This document shows positions 9,986-18,102 of a stretch of DNA of 64,000 nt, one piece after another. Source of the stretch: Pantoea sp. 1.19. Lineage in GTDB: Bacteria > Pseudomonadota > Gammaproteobacteria > Enterobacterales > Enterobacteriaceae. The position numbers and the translations under genes are program-made. The stretch's first letter is position 1. Each line of letters opens with the position of its first letter. Location of the stretch: positions 62,001 through 126,000 of the forward strand of contig NZ_MRBS01000004.1 in the NCBI RefSeq assembly GCF_001922585.1, in the 5' to 3' direction. The notes beneath the pieces are model-generated. The model saw only the letters and a program-made list of their open reading frames with translations, had not been told where the DNA came from and ran no database searches.

Positions 9986-10912
9986 ATGATTGACAGCGAA
10001 ATCACGCTGCGAAAAATGGAAATTTTTCAGATCTTTATGCAGGAAGAGACCATCGCTCGTACGGCAGAACGGTTGGGGATCAGCAGCGTCAGCGTACACC
10101 GCGCGCTGCACAGTCTGGAGGCCGGGCTACGCTGCCCGCTGTTTGTACATACCGGGCGGGTCCTGCGCCCGCTGCCGGCGGCGCAAACGCTGCTGGCGTC
10201 GGTCACCCAGCTGCTGTCGCTGACGGACAGGGCGATTGAATCCACCCGCCGCGCGGCGGGCGTTGGCCAGCCGCGGATGACAATCGGCACGCTGTTTTCA
10301 CTGACCCTGGATACCCTGCCGCTGTTGATGAAGGGGCTGAACGCGCGCCGCCCCGGCACTGACATTGCGCTGCAGATGGGATCCAACCAGCAGCTGCTGG
10401 CCCTGCTGACGCAGCAGGCGCTGGACGCCATTCTGATTGCCCTGCCCGAGGCGGGCCGCCTCGATCCCGCGCTGGAAACGGTCACGCTGTTTGATGATCA
10501 CCTGTGGCTGGCGGTACCGACCGCCAGCGCGCTACCGGGGGGAGAGCCGGCCGATTTACGCGACTATCGCCAGCAGCGCTTTGTCTCGCTGACGGCCGGA
10601 TTTACCACCCAGCAGGGCTTTTGTGCCGCGTTTCAACGCGCCGGTTTTACCCCGCAGATCGTCACCGAAGTGAGCGATATCTTCTCCCTGCTCAGCCTGG
10701 TGCAGGCCGGCGTCGGCTTAACCCTGATCCCCGGAAGGATGCGCCGGATCTACCAGCAGACCCTGCGTCTGGTGCCGCTGTGCGCCGCCTATCAGCAGCG
10801 GCAGCGGCTGGCGCTGGTGTTTAATCGCAACCGCGAGCGCGATCCCAACCTGCTGGCGCTGACCGCCGAATGCCGCATGCTGGCGCGGCATCACCGGCCG
10901 TCGCCGGCGTAG
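9986..10912 (+). CDS. mdcR: LysR-family regulator of malonate utilisation
   Basis: 308-residue LysR-type regulator. The N-terminal winged helix-turn-helix spans about residues 8-65 (ARTAERLGISSVSVHRALHS), and the rest is a periplasmic-binding-like effector domain. It stands convergent to mdcH at the end of the mdc operon, the same arrangement as Klebsiella mdcR, so malonate-responsive activation of mdc is inferred. Its last 22 nt overlap the end of mdcH on the opposite strand. The likely target site is upstream of mdcA (18031-18070), 8 kb away. Confidence 0.85.
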   Translation: MIDSEITLRKMEIFQIFMQEETIARTAERLGISSVSVHRALHSLEAGLRCPLFVHTGRVLRPLPAAQTLLASVTQLLSLTDRAIESTRRAAGVGQPRMTIGTLFSLTLDTLPLLMKGLNARRPGTDIALQMGSNQQLLALLTQQALDAILIALPEAGRLDPALETVTLFDDHLWLAVPTASALPGGEPADLRDYRQQRFVSLTAGFTTQQGFCAAFQRAGFTPQIVTEVSDIFSLLSLVQAGVGLTLIPGRMRRIYQQTLRLVPLCAAYQQRQRLALVFNRNRERDPNLLALTAECRMLARHHRPSPA

Positions 10913-11826
10913 CGATTCAGCAGCGCTACGCAGTCGCTCAGCCCGCGTCCGGCGAGGGCCACCGCCTCACCTTCGCCAATCACTCCCCGGGCCAGCGCGG
11001 TCAGCGTCTGCCCCGGCGGCATCTCCACCATCAGGCGCACGCCGCGCTCGCAGGCGGCCACCATCGTGTCATGCCAGCGCACCTGACGCGCCATATTGTA
11101 CGCCAGATCGTCGGCGATCGCCGCCGGCTCCCAGCGCACCCGGGCACAGCTGCCGCTCAGCCACGCCCGGGTTGGCCGGCGCAGGGTCACCCCGGCCATC
11201 GCGGCGGCCAGCTGCGCGGCGGCATCGGCCAGCAGCGGGCAGTGCGACGGCACGCTGACCTTCAGCCGGTGCGTCTTTCGCGCGCCCGCCGCGCGGGCGC
11301 GGGCCATCACCCGGTTCATCGCCGCCCCGCTACCGGCGATGACCAGCTGATCCTCCGCATTGATGTTCGCCAGCCACAGCGGCTGGTCGACGCTGCGCTC
11401 CGCGGCCAGCATCCGCGTCACCTGCGACGGCGACAGGCCGATAATCACCGCCATGCCGTAGCCGTCGGGGCACGCCGCCGCCATCAGCTCACCGCGGCGC
11501 GCCACCAGCCACACCGCGTCGTCAAACGCCAGCGCGCCGGCGACCACCGCGGCGGGCCAGGCACCAATGGACAGCCCGGCCACCGCATCAAAGCGACCAC
11601 CGGCCGCCTCCAGCGCCCGTGCCCAGGCCACACCGGCAATCAGCAGGCAGAGCTGCACCGCGCGGGTGTCCGCCAGCGCCGCAGCGCTGTCCAGCGTCAG
11701 CGCATCCTGCCGCAGCACCGCACTCGCCTGCGCCAGCAGCCGGCGGGCGTCATCGCCGGGTGGCAGCTGATGCAGCATACCGGGCTGCTGAGCGCCCTGG
11801 CCCGGAAAGGTCAGCAGACTCTTCAT
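10891..11826 (-). CDS. mdcH: Malonate decarboxylase epsilon subunit (malonyl-CoA:ACP transacylase)
   Basis: Loads malonyl groups onto the acyl-carrier subunit MdcC to start the decarboxylation cycle. The protein begins MKSLLTFPGQGAQQPGM, the malonyltransferase N-terminus, and is 311 residues from the ATG at 11826; upstream in-frame codons lie in mdcG. The catalytic serine is S86 in AGLSIGAW, with the partner histidine probably in VPSHCPLL. It is the last gene of the operon, coupled to mdcG by a 4-nt overlap. Confidence 0.93.
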   Translation of the reverse strand: MKSLLTFPGQGAQQPGMLHQLPPGDDARRLLAQASAVLRQDALTLDSAAALADTRAVQLCLLIAGVAWARALEAAGGRFDAVAGLSIGAWPAAVVAGALAFDDAVWLVARRGELMAAACPDGYGMAVIIGLSPSQVTRMLAAERSVDQPLWLANINAEDQLVIAGSGAAMNRVMARARAAGARKTHRLKVSVPSHCPLLADAAAQLAAAMAGVTLRRPTRAWLSGSCARVRWEPAAIADDLAYNMARQVRWHDTMVAACERGVRLMVEMPPGQTLTALARGVIGEGEAVALAGRGLSDCVALLNRYAGDGR

Positions 11827-12473
11827 GTTCTCTCCTCGGCGATACGCCAGGGATCGTCGGTCAGCCGCGGGCCGCGATCGGTTTTCAGCAGCACCCGCCC
11901 GGCGGTCAGCCACTCCCGCAGGGCAAATCCTCCCTGCGGGGTCACTACCTGCGCATCTATCCGGCAGGGAGCGGCGTCAAGGCGCGGCAGCAACGCCGCC
12001 AGTAGCGGCCGCGCCACCGGTTGCGGACAGTACCAGACCAGATCAAGATCGCTGGCGGCGTGCAGCACCGGCAGCCCGGTCGCCAGCGCATAGCCCACGC
12101 TGCCGGCGACGCCCCACGTCAGCGGCCAGTGCTGCCGGCGCAGCGCCATCAGCGCCCGCAGCGGTGCAAGGGAGGCCCACGGCGAACGCCGCAGCGCGCC
12201 AGCATCCGCGACCAGCTGCGGCGGAGTGATCACCCGCACAATGGCCTGCGGTGCCACCCAGCCGGCGCAGCGTTCGCCGCGCGAACCGCCGCGAGCGCCA
12301 ACGGGAATGCCGTGCGGGCCGGAGCAATCGCGGCGCACCACCAAGGGCAGTGCCGCCCGCCAGCCCAGACTGAGCCAGGCCGGGACCGGTAACGCGGGAT
12401 GAAACGCGTGCCCGGCGGCGACCCACAGCAAATCGTGGGGGCGAATCGGTCTGACGACCGCCCGAGCGCTCAC
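11823..12473 (-). CDS. mdcG: Malonate decarboxylase holo-ACP synthase (phosphoribosyl-dephospho-CoA transferase)
   Basis: Nucleotidyltransferase that attaches the prosthetic group 2'-(5''-phosphoribosyl)-3'-dephospho-CoA, made by MdcB, to MdcC. The 216-residue protein has the family signature GSVGYALATGL followed by ASDLDLVWY, whose paired aspartates are the expected metal ligands. It overlaps mdcF and mdcH by 4 nt each, so the three are translationally coupled. Confidence 0.92.
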   Translation of the reverse strand: MSARAVVRPIRPHDLLWVAAGHAFHPALPVPAWLSLGWRAALPLVVRRDCSGPHGIPVGARGGSRGERCAGWVAPQAIVRVITPPQLVADAGALRRSPWASLAPLRALMALRRQHWPLTWGVAGSVGYALATGLPVLHAASDLDLVWYCPQPVARPLLAALLPRLDAAPCRIDAQVVTPQGGFALREWLTAGRVLLKTDRGPRLTDDPWRIAEERT

Positions 12474-13429
12474 AATCCCGCCGTGAAGCCGATAAACAGC
12501 GGCAGCGTGACGATGCTTAAGACCGAGCTGAGCAACAGCGTCGCTTCCGCATCCGGCGACTGCACGCCAAAGCGGTTACCAAACACCACGCCAAAGAAGC
12601 CGGCGGCCAGGGCGGACATCAGGATGCTGGCAATCGCCAGCGCACCCTGCAGGCCCAGTAACCACACCAGCCCCCAGGCGATCAGCGGCTGTATCAACAG
12701 CTTGACCGCGCTGGCCCCGAGCACCGGCACACTGATGCGCAGCCGCCGCGCCGACAGGATAACCCCGGTCAGGAACAGGGCACCGCCGGTCGCCGCCAAC
12801 CCCAGCGGCTTTAGCGCCGCCAGCCCCAGCGCAGGCATCTGTACGCCCAGCGCCGACAGCACCACGCCGAGCAGCGGCGCCCAGACGATCGATTTTTTAA
12901 CCGAGCGGTACATCAGCCGCGGCAGCATAGCCAGCTGACTGCCCAGCGACTCCCCCGCCGCGCGCGCTTTTTCCCGCTCAAGGATCAGCAAACACAGCGG
13001 CGTCATCAGCACCGAGCCGCAGGCGATCGACACCGCCACCGACAGCGATGTGCCGGGCGCATCGCCCAGGACGCTGGCGAGGATCGGCAGCCCCAGCGCG
13101 GCATAGTTGGGCAGCGCCACCGTCAGGGTAAGCACGGCGGCAACCTGCGGCGGTTGGTGATACACGCGGATGGCCACCAGCCAGACCAGCGCCCAGGTCA
13201 ACCACATGGCGAGCACCAGCACCACCGCCAGCGGTGACTGCTGCAAAATCCCTGCCCAGGGGGTTTGCACCGTGGCGCTGAACAGCGTCGCCGGCAGCGC
13301 AAAGTCCATCACAAAAATATTCAGCAGGGCCACGTTCTGGTTGTCGACCATCCCGGTCTTGCCGGCGAAATAGCCCAGCGCCATGATCAAGAAGATCGGC
13401 GCCAGCGCCTGAATAATCACGTAGGTCAT
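12470..13429 (-). CDS. mdcF: Malonate transporter of the auxin efflux carrier family
   Basis: 319-residue membrane protein with about ten predicted transmembrane segments arranged as two groups of five, typical of AEC carriers. The first begins IIQALAPIFLIMALGYFAG, and the crossover asparagine region is VALPNYAALGLPIL. Its place between mdcE and mdcG matches Klebsiella MdcF, so malonate uptake is inferred. It lies 65 nt after mdcE, the largest gap in the operon. Confidence 0.88.
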   Translation of the reverse strand: MTYVIIQALAPIFLIMALGYFAGKTGMVDNQNVALLNIFVMDFALPATLFSATVQTPWAGILQQSPLAVVLVLAMWLTWALVWLVAIRVYHQPPQVAAVLTLTVALPNYAALGLPILASVLGDAPGTSLSVAVSIACGSVLMTPLCLLILEREKARAAGESLGSQLAMLPRLMYRSVKKSIVWAPLLGVVLSALGVQMPALGLAALKPLGLAATGGALFLTGVILSARRLRISVPVLGASAVKLLIQPLIAWGLVWLLGLQGALAIASILMSALAAGFFGVVFGNRFGVQSPDAEATLLLSSVLSIVTLPLFIGFTAGL

Positions 13430-13494
13430 GACTCCCCCGTCCTGGTGAGATTCAGCACAAGTGCGGCGAGGTACCGGTAGCGCCTCGCCGGGTC

Positions 13495-14307
13495 TCAGTC
13501 GCGCCAGACGGCGCGCATTTTTTCGCGCACCTCGCGCGAACAGCGGCGGTTATCGGCCTGCAGGCGGTGGCCGAGGCCCGCTCCTTGCCGGCGACTCTCC
13601 GCCAGCGCAGCGGCCAGCGTGTGCTGCACCGTCGCCTGCTCGGCCGCGGTGGGATGCAGCGGATCGGCCACGGTCAGCAGCGCATCCAGCAGGCCGAGGC
13701 TCTGATAGCTGCCGATGTCATACGCCATCGGCGGCACCCGGGCAGCCAGCGCCTCCAGCGCCGCCACGGTGCGCAGCGTGATCCGCGCCGCCGCCGCTTT
13801 GCCCATCGCGTGGATCATCACTCCGGGATCGTTAAAGGCGATCAGCCGGTTAGCCTGATACCCCAGGGCCAGAAACGCCCCGGACATCGCCTTACCCACG
13901 ATCAGCCCGACCACCGGATGGCCATTCAGCCGGGCGGTGGCCCAGGCGGCAACCGCGCCGGCCAGCGACTGGTGAATGCCCAGCGCCTCTTCGCGCCGCC
14001 CGTAGGCCTGACCGGGCACGTCGATAATGGCAATCAGCCCGCGTTTTACCGTCCGCGACGCATCCTGCTCCACCGCCTCCCGCACCGCCTGCGCCAGCGT
14101 CCACCCCTCCTGTAGCCCGACTTCACCCCGGCGCGCGCGCGGCCAGCGGCTGTGGGCGTCGGGGACTACCGCCAGCCAGCGTACCGGCTGTCCCGCCAGC
14201 TCGCCGTCGGCGACCTTCACCGAAGCCGGCAGGCCGTCAAGCGGCGTGGCGTCTCCGGTCAGCAGCGAAAACCAGATTTCACCGCGTCCTGCACTGGATT
14301 GCGTCAT
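13495..14307 (-). CDS. mdcE: Malonate decarboxylase gamma subunit (co-decarboxylase)
   Basis: With MdcD it decarboxylates malonyl-S-ACP to acetyl-S-ACP. The 270-residue protein carries a crotonase-like carboxyltransferase fold, with recognisable blocks IAIIDVPGQAYGRREEALG, GKAMSGAFLALGYQANRL and MIHAMGKAAAARI. Its ATG overlaps the mdcD stop by 4 nt, so equal production of the two subunits is likely. Confidence 0.93.
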   Translation of the reverse strand: MTQSSAGRGEIWFSLLTGDATPLDGLPASVKVADGELAGQPVRWLAVVPDAHSRWPRARRGEVGLQEGWTLAQAVREAVEQDASRTVKRGLIAIIDVPGQAYGRREEALGIHQSLAGAVAAWATARLNGHPVVGLIVGKAMSGAFLALGYQANRLIAFNDPGVMIHAMGKAAAARITLRTVAALEALAARVPPMAYDIGSYQSLGLLDALLTVADPLHPTAAEQATVQHTLAAALAESRRQGAGLGHRLQADNRRCSREVREKMRAVWRD

Positions 14308-15137
14308 TTTTCCTCCTGAGTAAACAGCCGCGTCGCGGAAGTCACATCCACCTGCTGCGCGGCATCGTAACGATTCAGGGCCGCCAGGCCCGCCGCCACC
14401 CGATCGCTACGCGGTTCGGACGGCACCCCCTCAGCCAGCAGCCGGTGCAGAGCCTCGGTCACCGCCGGCACGCTGTCCGCGACCTCGGCATCGGCAAAGC
14501 CGCAGCGGGTGCGCACTTCCCCGCCGGTCAGGCCCCAGATCAGCGGACGATCGCGGGAGTCGTATTCGGCGATCCCCGCCTCCTGCTCAATCACCTGCGG
14601 CCCGTTCAGCCCCAGCCGCGCTTCGCGGGTCACGATCAGCGCGCTGCACAGCCCGGCGGCGATCGACATGCCCCCAAAGCAGCCGACGGTGCCGGCGATG
14701 ATGCCGATCACCGGCACGTAGCGGCGCAGATCGACGATCGCCGCGTGGATCTCGGCGATCGCCGCCAGCCCGAGATTCGCTTCCTGCAGCCGCACGCCGC
14801 CGGTCTCCAGCAGCAGCACCGCCTGGGTTTCAATCCCGCCGCGATTATCTTCCGCCGCCAGCTCCAGCGCGGCGGCCATCTTCGCCCCGGAGACTTCACC
14901 CAGGCTGCCGCCCTGGAACGCCCCTTCAATGGCGGCGATCACCGCCGGACGTCCGGCAATCGTGCCCCGCGCCACCACCATGCCGTCATCAGATTGCGGC
15001 ACTACCCCCTGCGGTGCCAGCCACGGCGAGCTGAGCCGCGCGAAGGGCCCAAGCAATTCACGAAAGCTGCCGTCGTCCAGCAGCGCCCGGGCGCGCTCGC
15101 GCGCCATCAGCTCAATAAAGCTGGGATCGTTACGCAT
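14304..15137 (-). CDS. mdcD: Malonate decarboxylase beta subunit
   Basis: Carboxyltransferase-fold partner of MdcE. The ATG at 15137 gives MRNDPSFIELMARERARALLD and 277 residues; upstream in-frame sequence lies in mdcC. Conserved elements include AIEGAFQGGSLGEVSGAK, the oxyanion-hole type GTVGCFGGMSIAAGLC and LGLNGPQVIEQEAG. It overlaps the end of mdcC by 8 nt (ATGCGTAA). Confidence 0.94.
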   Translation of the reverse strand: MRNDPSFIELMARERARALLDDGSFRELLGPFARLSSPWLAPQGVVPQSDDGMVVARGTIAGRPAVIAAIEGAFQGGSLGEVSGAKMAAALELAAEDNRGGIETQAVLLLETGGVRLQEANLGLAAIAEIHAAIVDLRRYVPVIGIIAGTVGCFGGMSIAAGLCSALIVTREARLGLNGPQVIEQEAGIAEYDSRDRPLIWGLTGGEVRTRCGFADAEVADSVPAVTEALHRLLAEGVPSEPRSDRVAAGLAALNRYDAAQQVDVTSATRLFTQEEK

Positions 15138-15429
15138 CGGCCGCCTCCTCAAATACCTGTTCAATCCGCAGTCGTGCCACGCCGGGCGTGGCGCCAAAAT
15201 CGTTGATCTCCAGCCGCCCGCCGGGCAGCTCACCGACCAGCCGCAGCCGCTCAAACAGATGCCGCCAGCGCGACTGGCTGTTGTCCACCGACGTGGTGAT
15301 CCGCACCTGCAGCGCGTGACCGGGCTCGGGCTCAAACAGCACCTCCATGTCGCCCGATCCCACCACGCCCACCTGCGCCCGGCCCGCCAGACTCCGGCTG
15401 GCGGGATACTGCAATTCAATCTTTTCCAT
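15130..15429 (-). CDS. mdcC: Malonate decarboxylase acyl carrier protein (delta subunit)
   Basis: Carries the malonyl and acetyl thioester on a phosphoribosyl-dephospho-CoA arm. I choose the ATG at 15429, which gives MEKIELQYPA and 99 residues and places the modified serine at position 25 (GVVGSGDMEV), the residue known to carry the cofactor in the Klebsiella protein. A start six codons upstream is possible but lacks homology. The C-terminal EINDFGATPGVARLRIEQ is typical. It overlaps both mdcB (14 nt) and mdcD (8 nt). Confidence 0.94.
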   Translation of the reverse strand: MEKIELQYPASRSLAGRAQVGVVGSGDMEVLFEPEPGHALQVRITTSVDNSQSRWRHLFERLRLVGELPGGRLEINDFGATPGVARLRIEQVFEEAADA

Positions 15430-16303
15430 GATCCTGTCCTGCATCAAATGAGAGAGGGAAGGCGCGCGCCAGCAGCAGCGCCGCGGCCAGCAAATCCGCC
15501 GCGCCGCCGGGGGAGACGCCCCGTTTTAGCAGCTGGCGATCCAGCGATGCCAGCGCCAGTCGCCCCGCCGGCGTGCCGTAGCCGCCCAGCGCCAGCACCC
15601 GCTGCGCGCCTGACTGCATGGCGGCTAACGCCGGCAGCCCACCGCGCGACAGCACGCAGGTGTCACTGAGGTGGCTCATGATGGCCAGCAGCCCATCCAG
15701 CCGCACCGCCTGCGCATCACCGCCGGCAAGGTGCGTGCGCCGCATTTGCGGCAGCGCGTGCTGCATCACGTGTGGAAACCCGCGCTGCGCCTCCTCGCGC
15801 GCCCCGGGCAGCCGGAAGCGCCGGCTGGCGCGCAGGCCGTGGCTGAAACCGCGCGGCGCGGCCGGATCGGTCAGCCGGGCCAGCGCGGCGGCGAGAAAGA
15901 CGGTGCGTTCGGGCTCCGCCTGCTCCCCCTGCATCGCCAGCGCGGTCACCAGCAGCCCCAGTGCCCATATCGCTCCGCGGTGCGTATTCACGCCGCCGGT
16001 CGCGGCCAGCATCGTTTGCTCACCGGCGCGCCCCAGCCGTCCCACCTCACTGCGCAGGGCGACATCGGCGTGCCGCTGCCAGCCCGCCAGCGCCAGCGCA
16101 TAAAAAGTCGGTTCCAGCGCGCGGGCCGAGCGCACCATCAGCGCCAGCGTCATATCCGCATGAGCACCGCTGCCGCGCCCGTCCACCAGGCCGGGCTTGG
16201 GAGTGAGCCACACTTCGGCAATCAGCGCTTCGCGGGCCCAACCGGCCAGCTGCTGCGCGCGCGGCACCGCGGTAAACGGGGGATGACAAACCGGTTGTTG
16301 CAT
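15416..16303 (-). CDS. mdcB: Triphosphoribosyl-dephospho-CoA synthase
   Basis: CitG-family enzyme condensing ATP and dephospho-CoA to make the MdcC prosthetic-group precursor. The ATG at 16303 overlaps the mdcA stop by one base (TAATG) behind AGGAG; an in-frame TTG two codons upstream is less likely. The 295-residue protein retains EVWLTPKPGLVDGRGSGAH, GGVNTHRGAIWALG and LSRGGLPAL, blocks typical of CitG/MdcB. Confidence 0.93.
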   Translation of the reverse strand: MQQPVCHPPFTAVPRAQQLAGWAREALIAEVWLTPKPGLVDGRGSGAHADMTLALMVRSARALEPTFYALALAGWQRHADVALRSEVGRLGRAGEQTMLAATGGVNTHRGAIWALGLLVTALAMQGEQAEPERTVFLAAALARLTDPAAPRGFSHGLRASRRFRLPGAREEAQRGFPHVMQHALPQMRRTHLAGGDAQAVRLDGLLAIMSHLSDTCVLSRGGLPALAAMQSGAQRVLALGGYGTPAGRLALASLDRQLLKRGVSPGGAADLLAAALLLARAFPLSFDAGQDHGKD

Positions 16304-17964
16304 TACCAACTCCTGAATTTCGCCGGTGGCTGATAGCGCCCGCCCGACCAGTCGACCAGATCGGCCATGCTGGTGGCCGCCAGCAGCGAGCGGCTGGCGT
16401 CGGTGCGGCGGATGCCGAGGTCTTCCGGAAACGCGACCTTACCGGCCCGCCGCAGCGCCGTTACCCGCGCCGCGTCAACGCCGAGACCGATATCGGTGAT
16501 TCCGGCCACCGTCGCCACCATTGCCCGGCGCTCCTCCAGCGAGGTGGCGCGGTACAGGTAGGCAATGCCCTCTTCGGTGAGTACGTGAGTGACGTCATCG
16601 CCGTAGATCATCACCGGCGCCAGCGGCATGCCGCACTCTTTCGCCACCGCTATCGCATCCAGCTTGTCGACAAAGGTCGGTTTTTCTCCGGCCTGAAAGG
16701 TTTCCACCATCTGCACCACCAGCTTTTTGCCGCGCGCCATCGGGTCCGGCTCAACAATCATATCCAGCCAGGCGGGCGTGGCGTGCCGGCGACCGTGCGG
16801 GTCGTGGCCCATATTCGGCGCGCCGCCAAAACCGGTGAGTCGGCCGCGGGTAACGGTAGAAGAGTTGGCCAGGCCGTCGACCTGCAGCGTGGAACCAATA
16901 AACATATCGACCGCATACTGGCCGGCCATCTGGCAGAAGGCGCGGTTGGAACGCATGGCGCCGTCGGCCCCGGTAAAGAAGATATCCGGCCGGTCGGCGA
17001 CATACGCCTCCATGCCCAGCTCGCCGCCAAAGCAGTGGACGCTCTCCACCCAGCCGCTCTCGATGGCCGGGATCAGCGTAGGATGGGGATTCAGCGTCCA
17101 GTGGCGGCAGATTTTACCTTTCAGCCCCAGCCGTTCAGCGTAGGTGGGCAGCAGCAGCTCAATGGCCGCGGTGTTAAAGCCAATACCGTGATTCAGCGAC
17201 TGCACCTGGTGTTTGGCATAAATGCCCTTGATGGCCAGCATGCCCATCAACACGTGGATCGGTTTAATCAGCCGCGGATCGCGGGTAAACAGCGGTTCAA
17301 TAAAGAAAGGCTGGTCGGCGACCACCACCGCGTCGATCCATGAGCCGGGAATATCGACGCGCGGCAGATCGCTCACGTCATCCACCAGCTGATTGATCTG
17401 CGCGATGACGATGCCGTTTTTGAACGCCGCCGCCTCCACCAGCGCCGGCGTATCCTCGGTGCTGGGTCCGGTATACAGATTGCCCTGACGATCGGCCATA
17501 AAGCCCGCCACCAGCACCACGTCGGGGATCAGATCGACGAACAGCCGGGCATAGAGTTCGATGTAGGTGTGGATGGCCCCGACTTCCAGCTGACCGTCAG
17601 CCATCAGCTGACCAATACGCAGGCTTTGGGTGCCGGAATAGGCAAAATCGAGTTTGCGGGCGATGCCTTTTTCAAAAATATCGAGGTGTTCGGGACGCCC
17701 CACGCTCGGCATAATCATATGCAGATCGTGGATAGTTGCGGGATCCAGCGCGGCAAGATGGCGCGAGAGAAAATCTGCCTGTTTCTGATTATTGCCCTCC
17801 ATGACCACCCGATCGCCTGAGGCGATCAGCGCGGTCAGCAGCGCGTCAATGTCGTCGGTAGCCAACACCTTACCCGTGAGCAGAGTGGCTACGCGCGCCA
17901 GACGCCGCCGCTTTTCCTGCCGGCGACTATCCCAGACGCGCGAAGCCGAAACCTGATGCTGCAT
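16303..17964 (-). CDS. mdcA: Malonate decarboxylase alpha subunit (acetyl-S-ACP:malonate ACP transferase)
   Basis: Exchanges acetyl for malonate on MdcC, the turnover step of the cycle. The 553-residue protein is full length and has family blocks ASGDRVVMEGNNQKQADFLS near the N-terminus, YSGTQSLRIGQLM, LNHGIGFNTAAIELLLPTY and GRLTGFGGAPNMGHDPHGR. It is the first gene of the operon, with AGGAGG five bases before the ATG and a LysR-type promoter region upstream. Confidence 0.95.
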   Translation of the reverse strand: MQHQVSASRVWDSRRQEKRRRLARVATLLTGKVLATDDIDALLTALIASGDRVVMEGNNQKQADFLSRHLAALDPATIHDLHMIMPSVGRPEHLDIFEKGIARKLDFAYSGTQSLRIGQLMADGQLEVGAIHTYIELYARLFVDLIPDVVLVAGFMADRQGNLYTGPSTEDTPALVEAAAFKNGIVIAQINQLVDDVSDLPRVDIPGSWIDAVVVADQPFFIEPLFTRDPRLIKPIHVLMGMLAIKGIYAKHQVQSLNHGIGFNTAAIELLLPTYAERLGLKGKICRHWTLNPHPTLIPAIESGWVESVHCFGGELGMEAYVADRPDIFFTGADGAMRSNRAFCQMAGQYAVDMFIGSTLQVDGLANSSTVTRGRLTGFGGAPNMGHDPHGRRHATPAWLDMIVEPDPMARGKKLVVQMVETFQAGEKPTFVDKLDAIAVAKECGMPLAPVMIYGDDVTHVLTEEGIAYLYRATSLEERRAMVATVAGITDIGLGVDAARVTALRRAGKVAFPEDLGIRRTDASRSLLAATSMADLVDWSGGRYQPPAKFRSW

Positions 17965-18000
17965 GCGAACCTCCTGGTTCTCCTTAATCGGTAGAGAACC

Positions 18001-18070
18001 AGACTAGGCCGCCGCCGCGCGGCGTATCAATGCACCGTTTGTTGCACCGTTAGCCTGAAGCTAACGGTGC
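18001..18070 (-). promoter_or_regulatory. mdc promoter with LysR-type operator
   Basis: On the minus strand, -35 TTGATA (18025-18030) and -10 TAGTCT (18001-18006) are separated by 18 bp, placing the start near 17994. Directly upstream of the -35 is a perfect inverted repeat with 11-bp arms, GCACCGTTAGC and GCTAACGGTGC, around 5 bp (18044-18070). Its centre is near -63. An extra half-site TGCACCGTT lies at 18031-18039, close to -40. This matches the recognition-site and activation-site layout of LysR activators, so MdcR binding is inferred. No T tract follows the dyad, which argues against a terminator for the upstream transporter gene. Confidence 0.7.
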
Positions 18071-18102
18071 CGCGCCGCGACGTGACCGCATGACGTTACC
18101 CG

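Noticed and set aside
18044-18070. Inverted repeat as terminator of the GPH transporter gene
   Set aside because: No T-rich tract on either strand, and its geometry relative to the mdcA promoter fits a LysR operator better.
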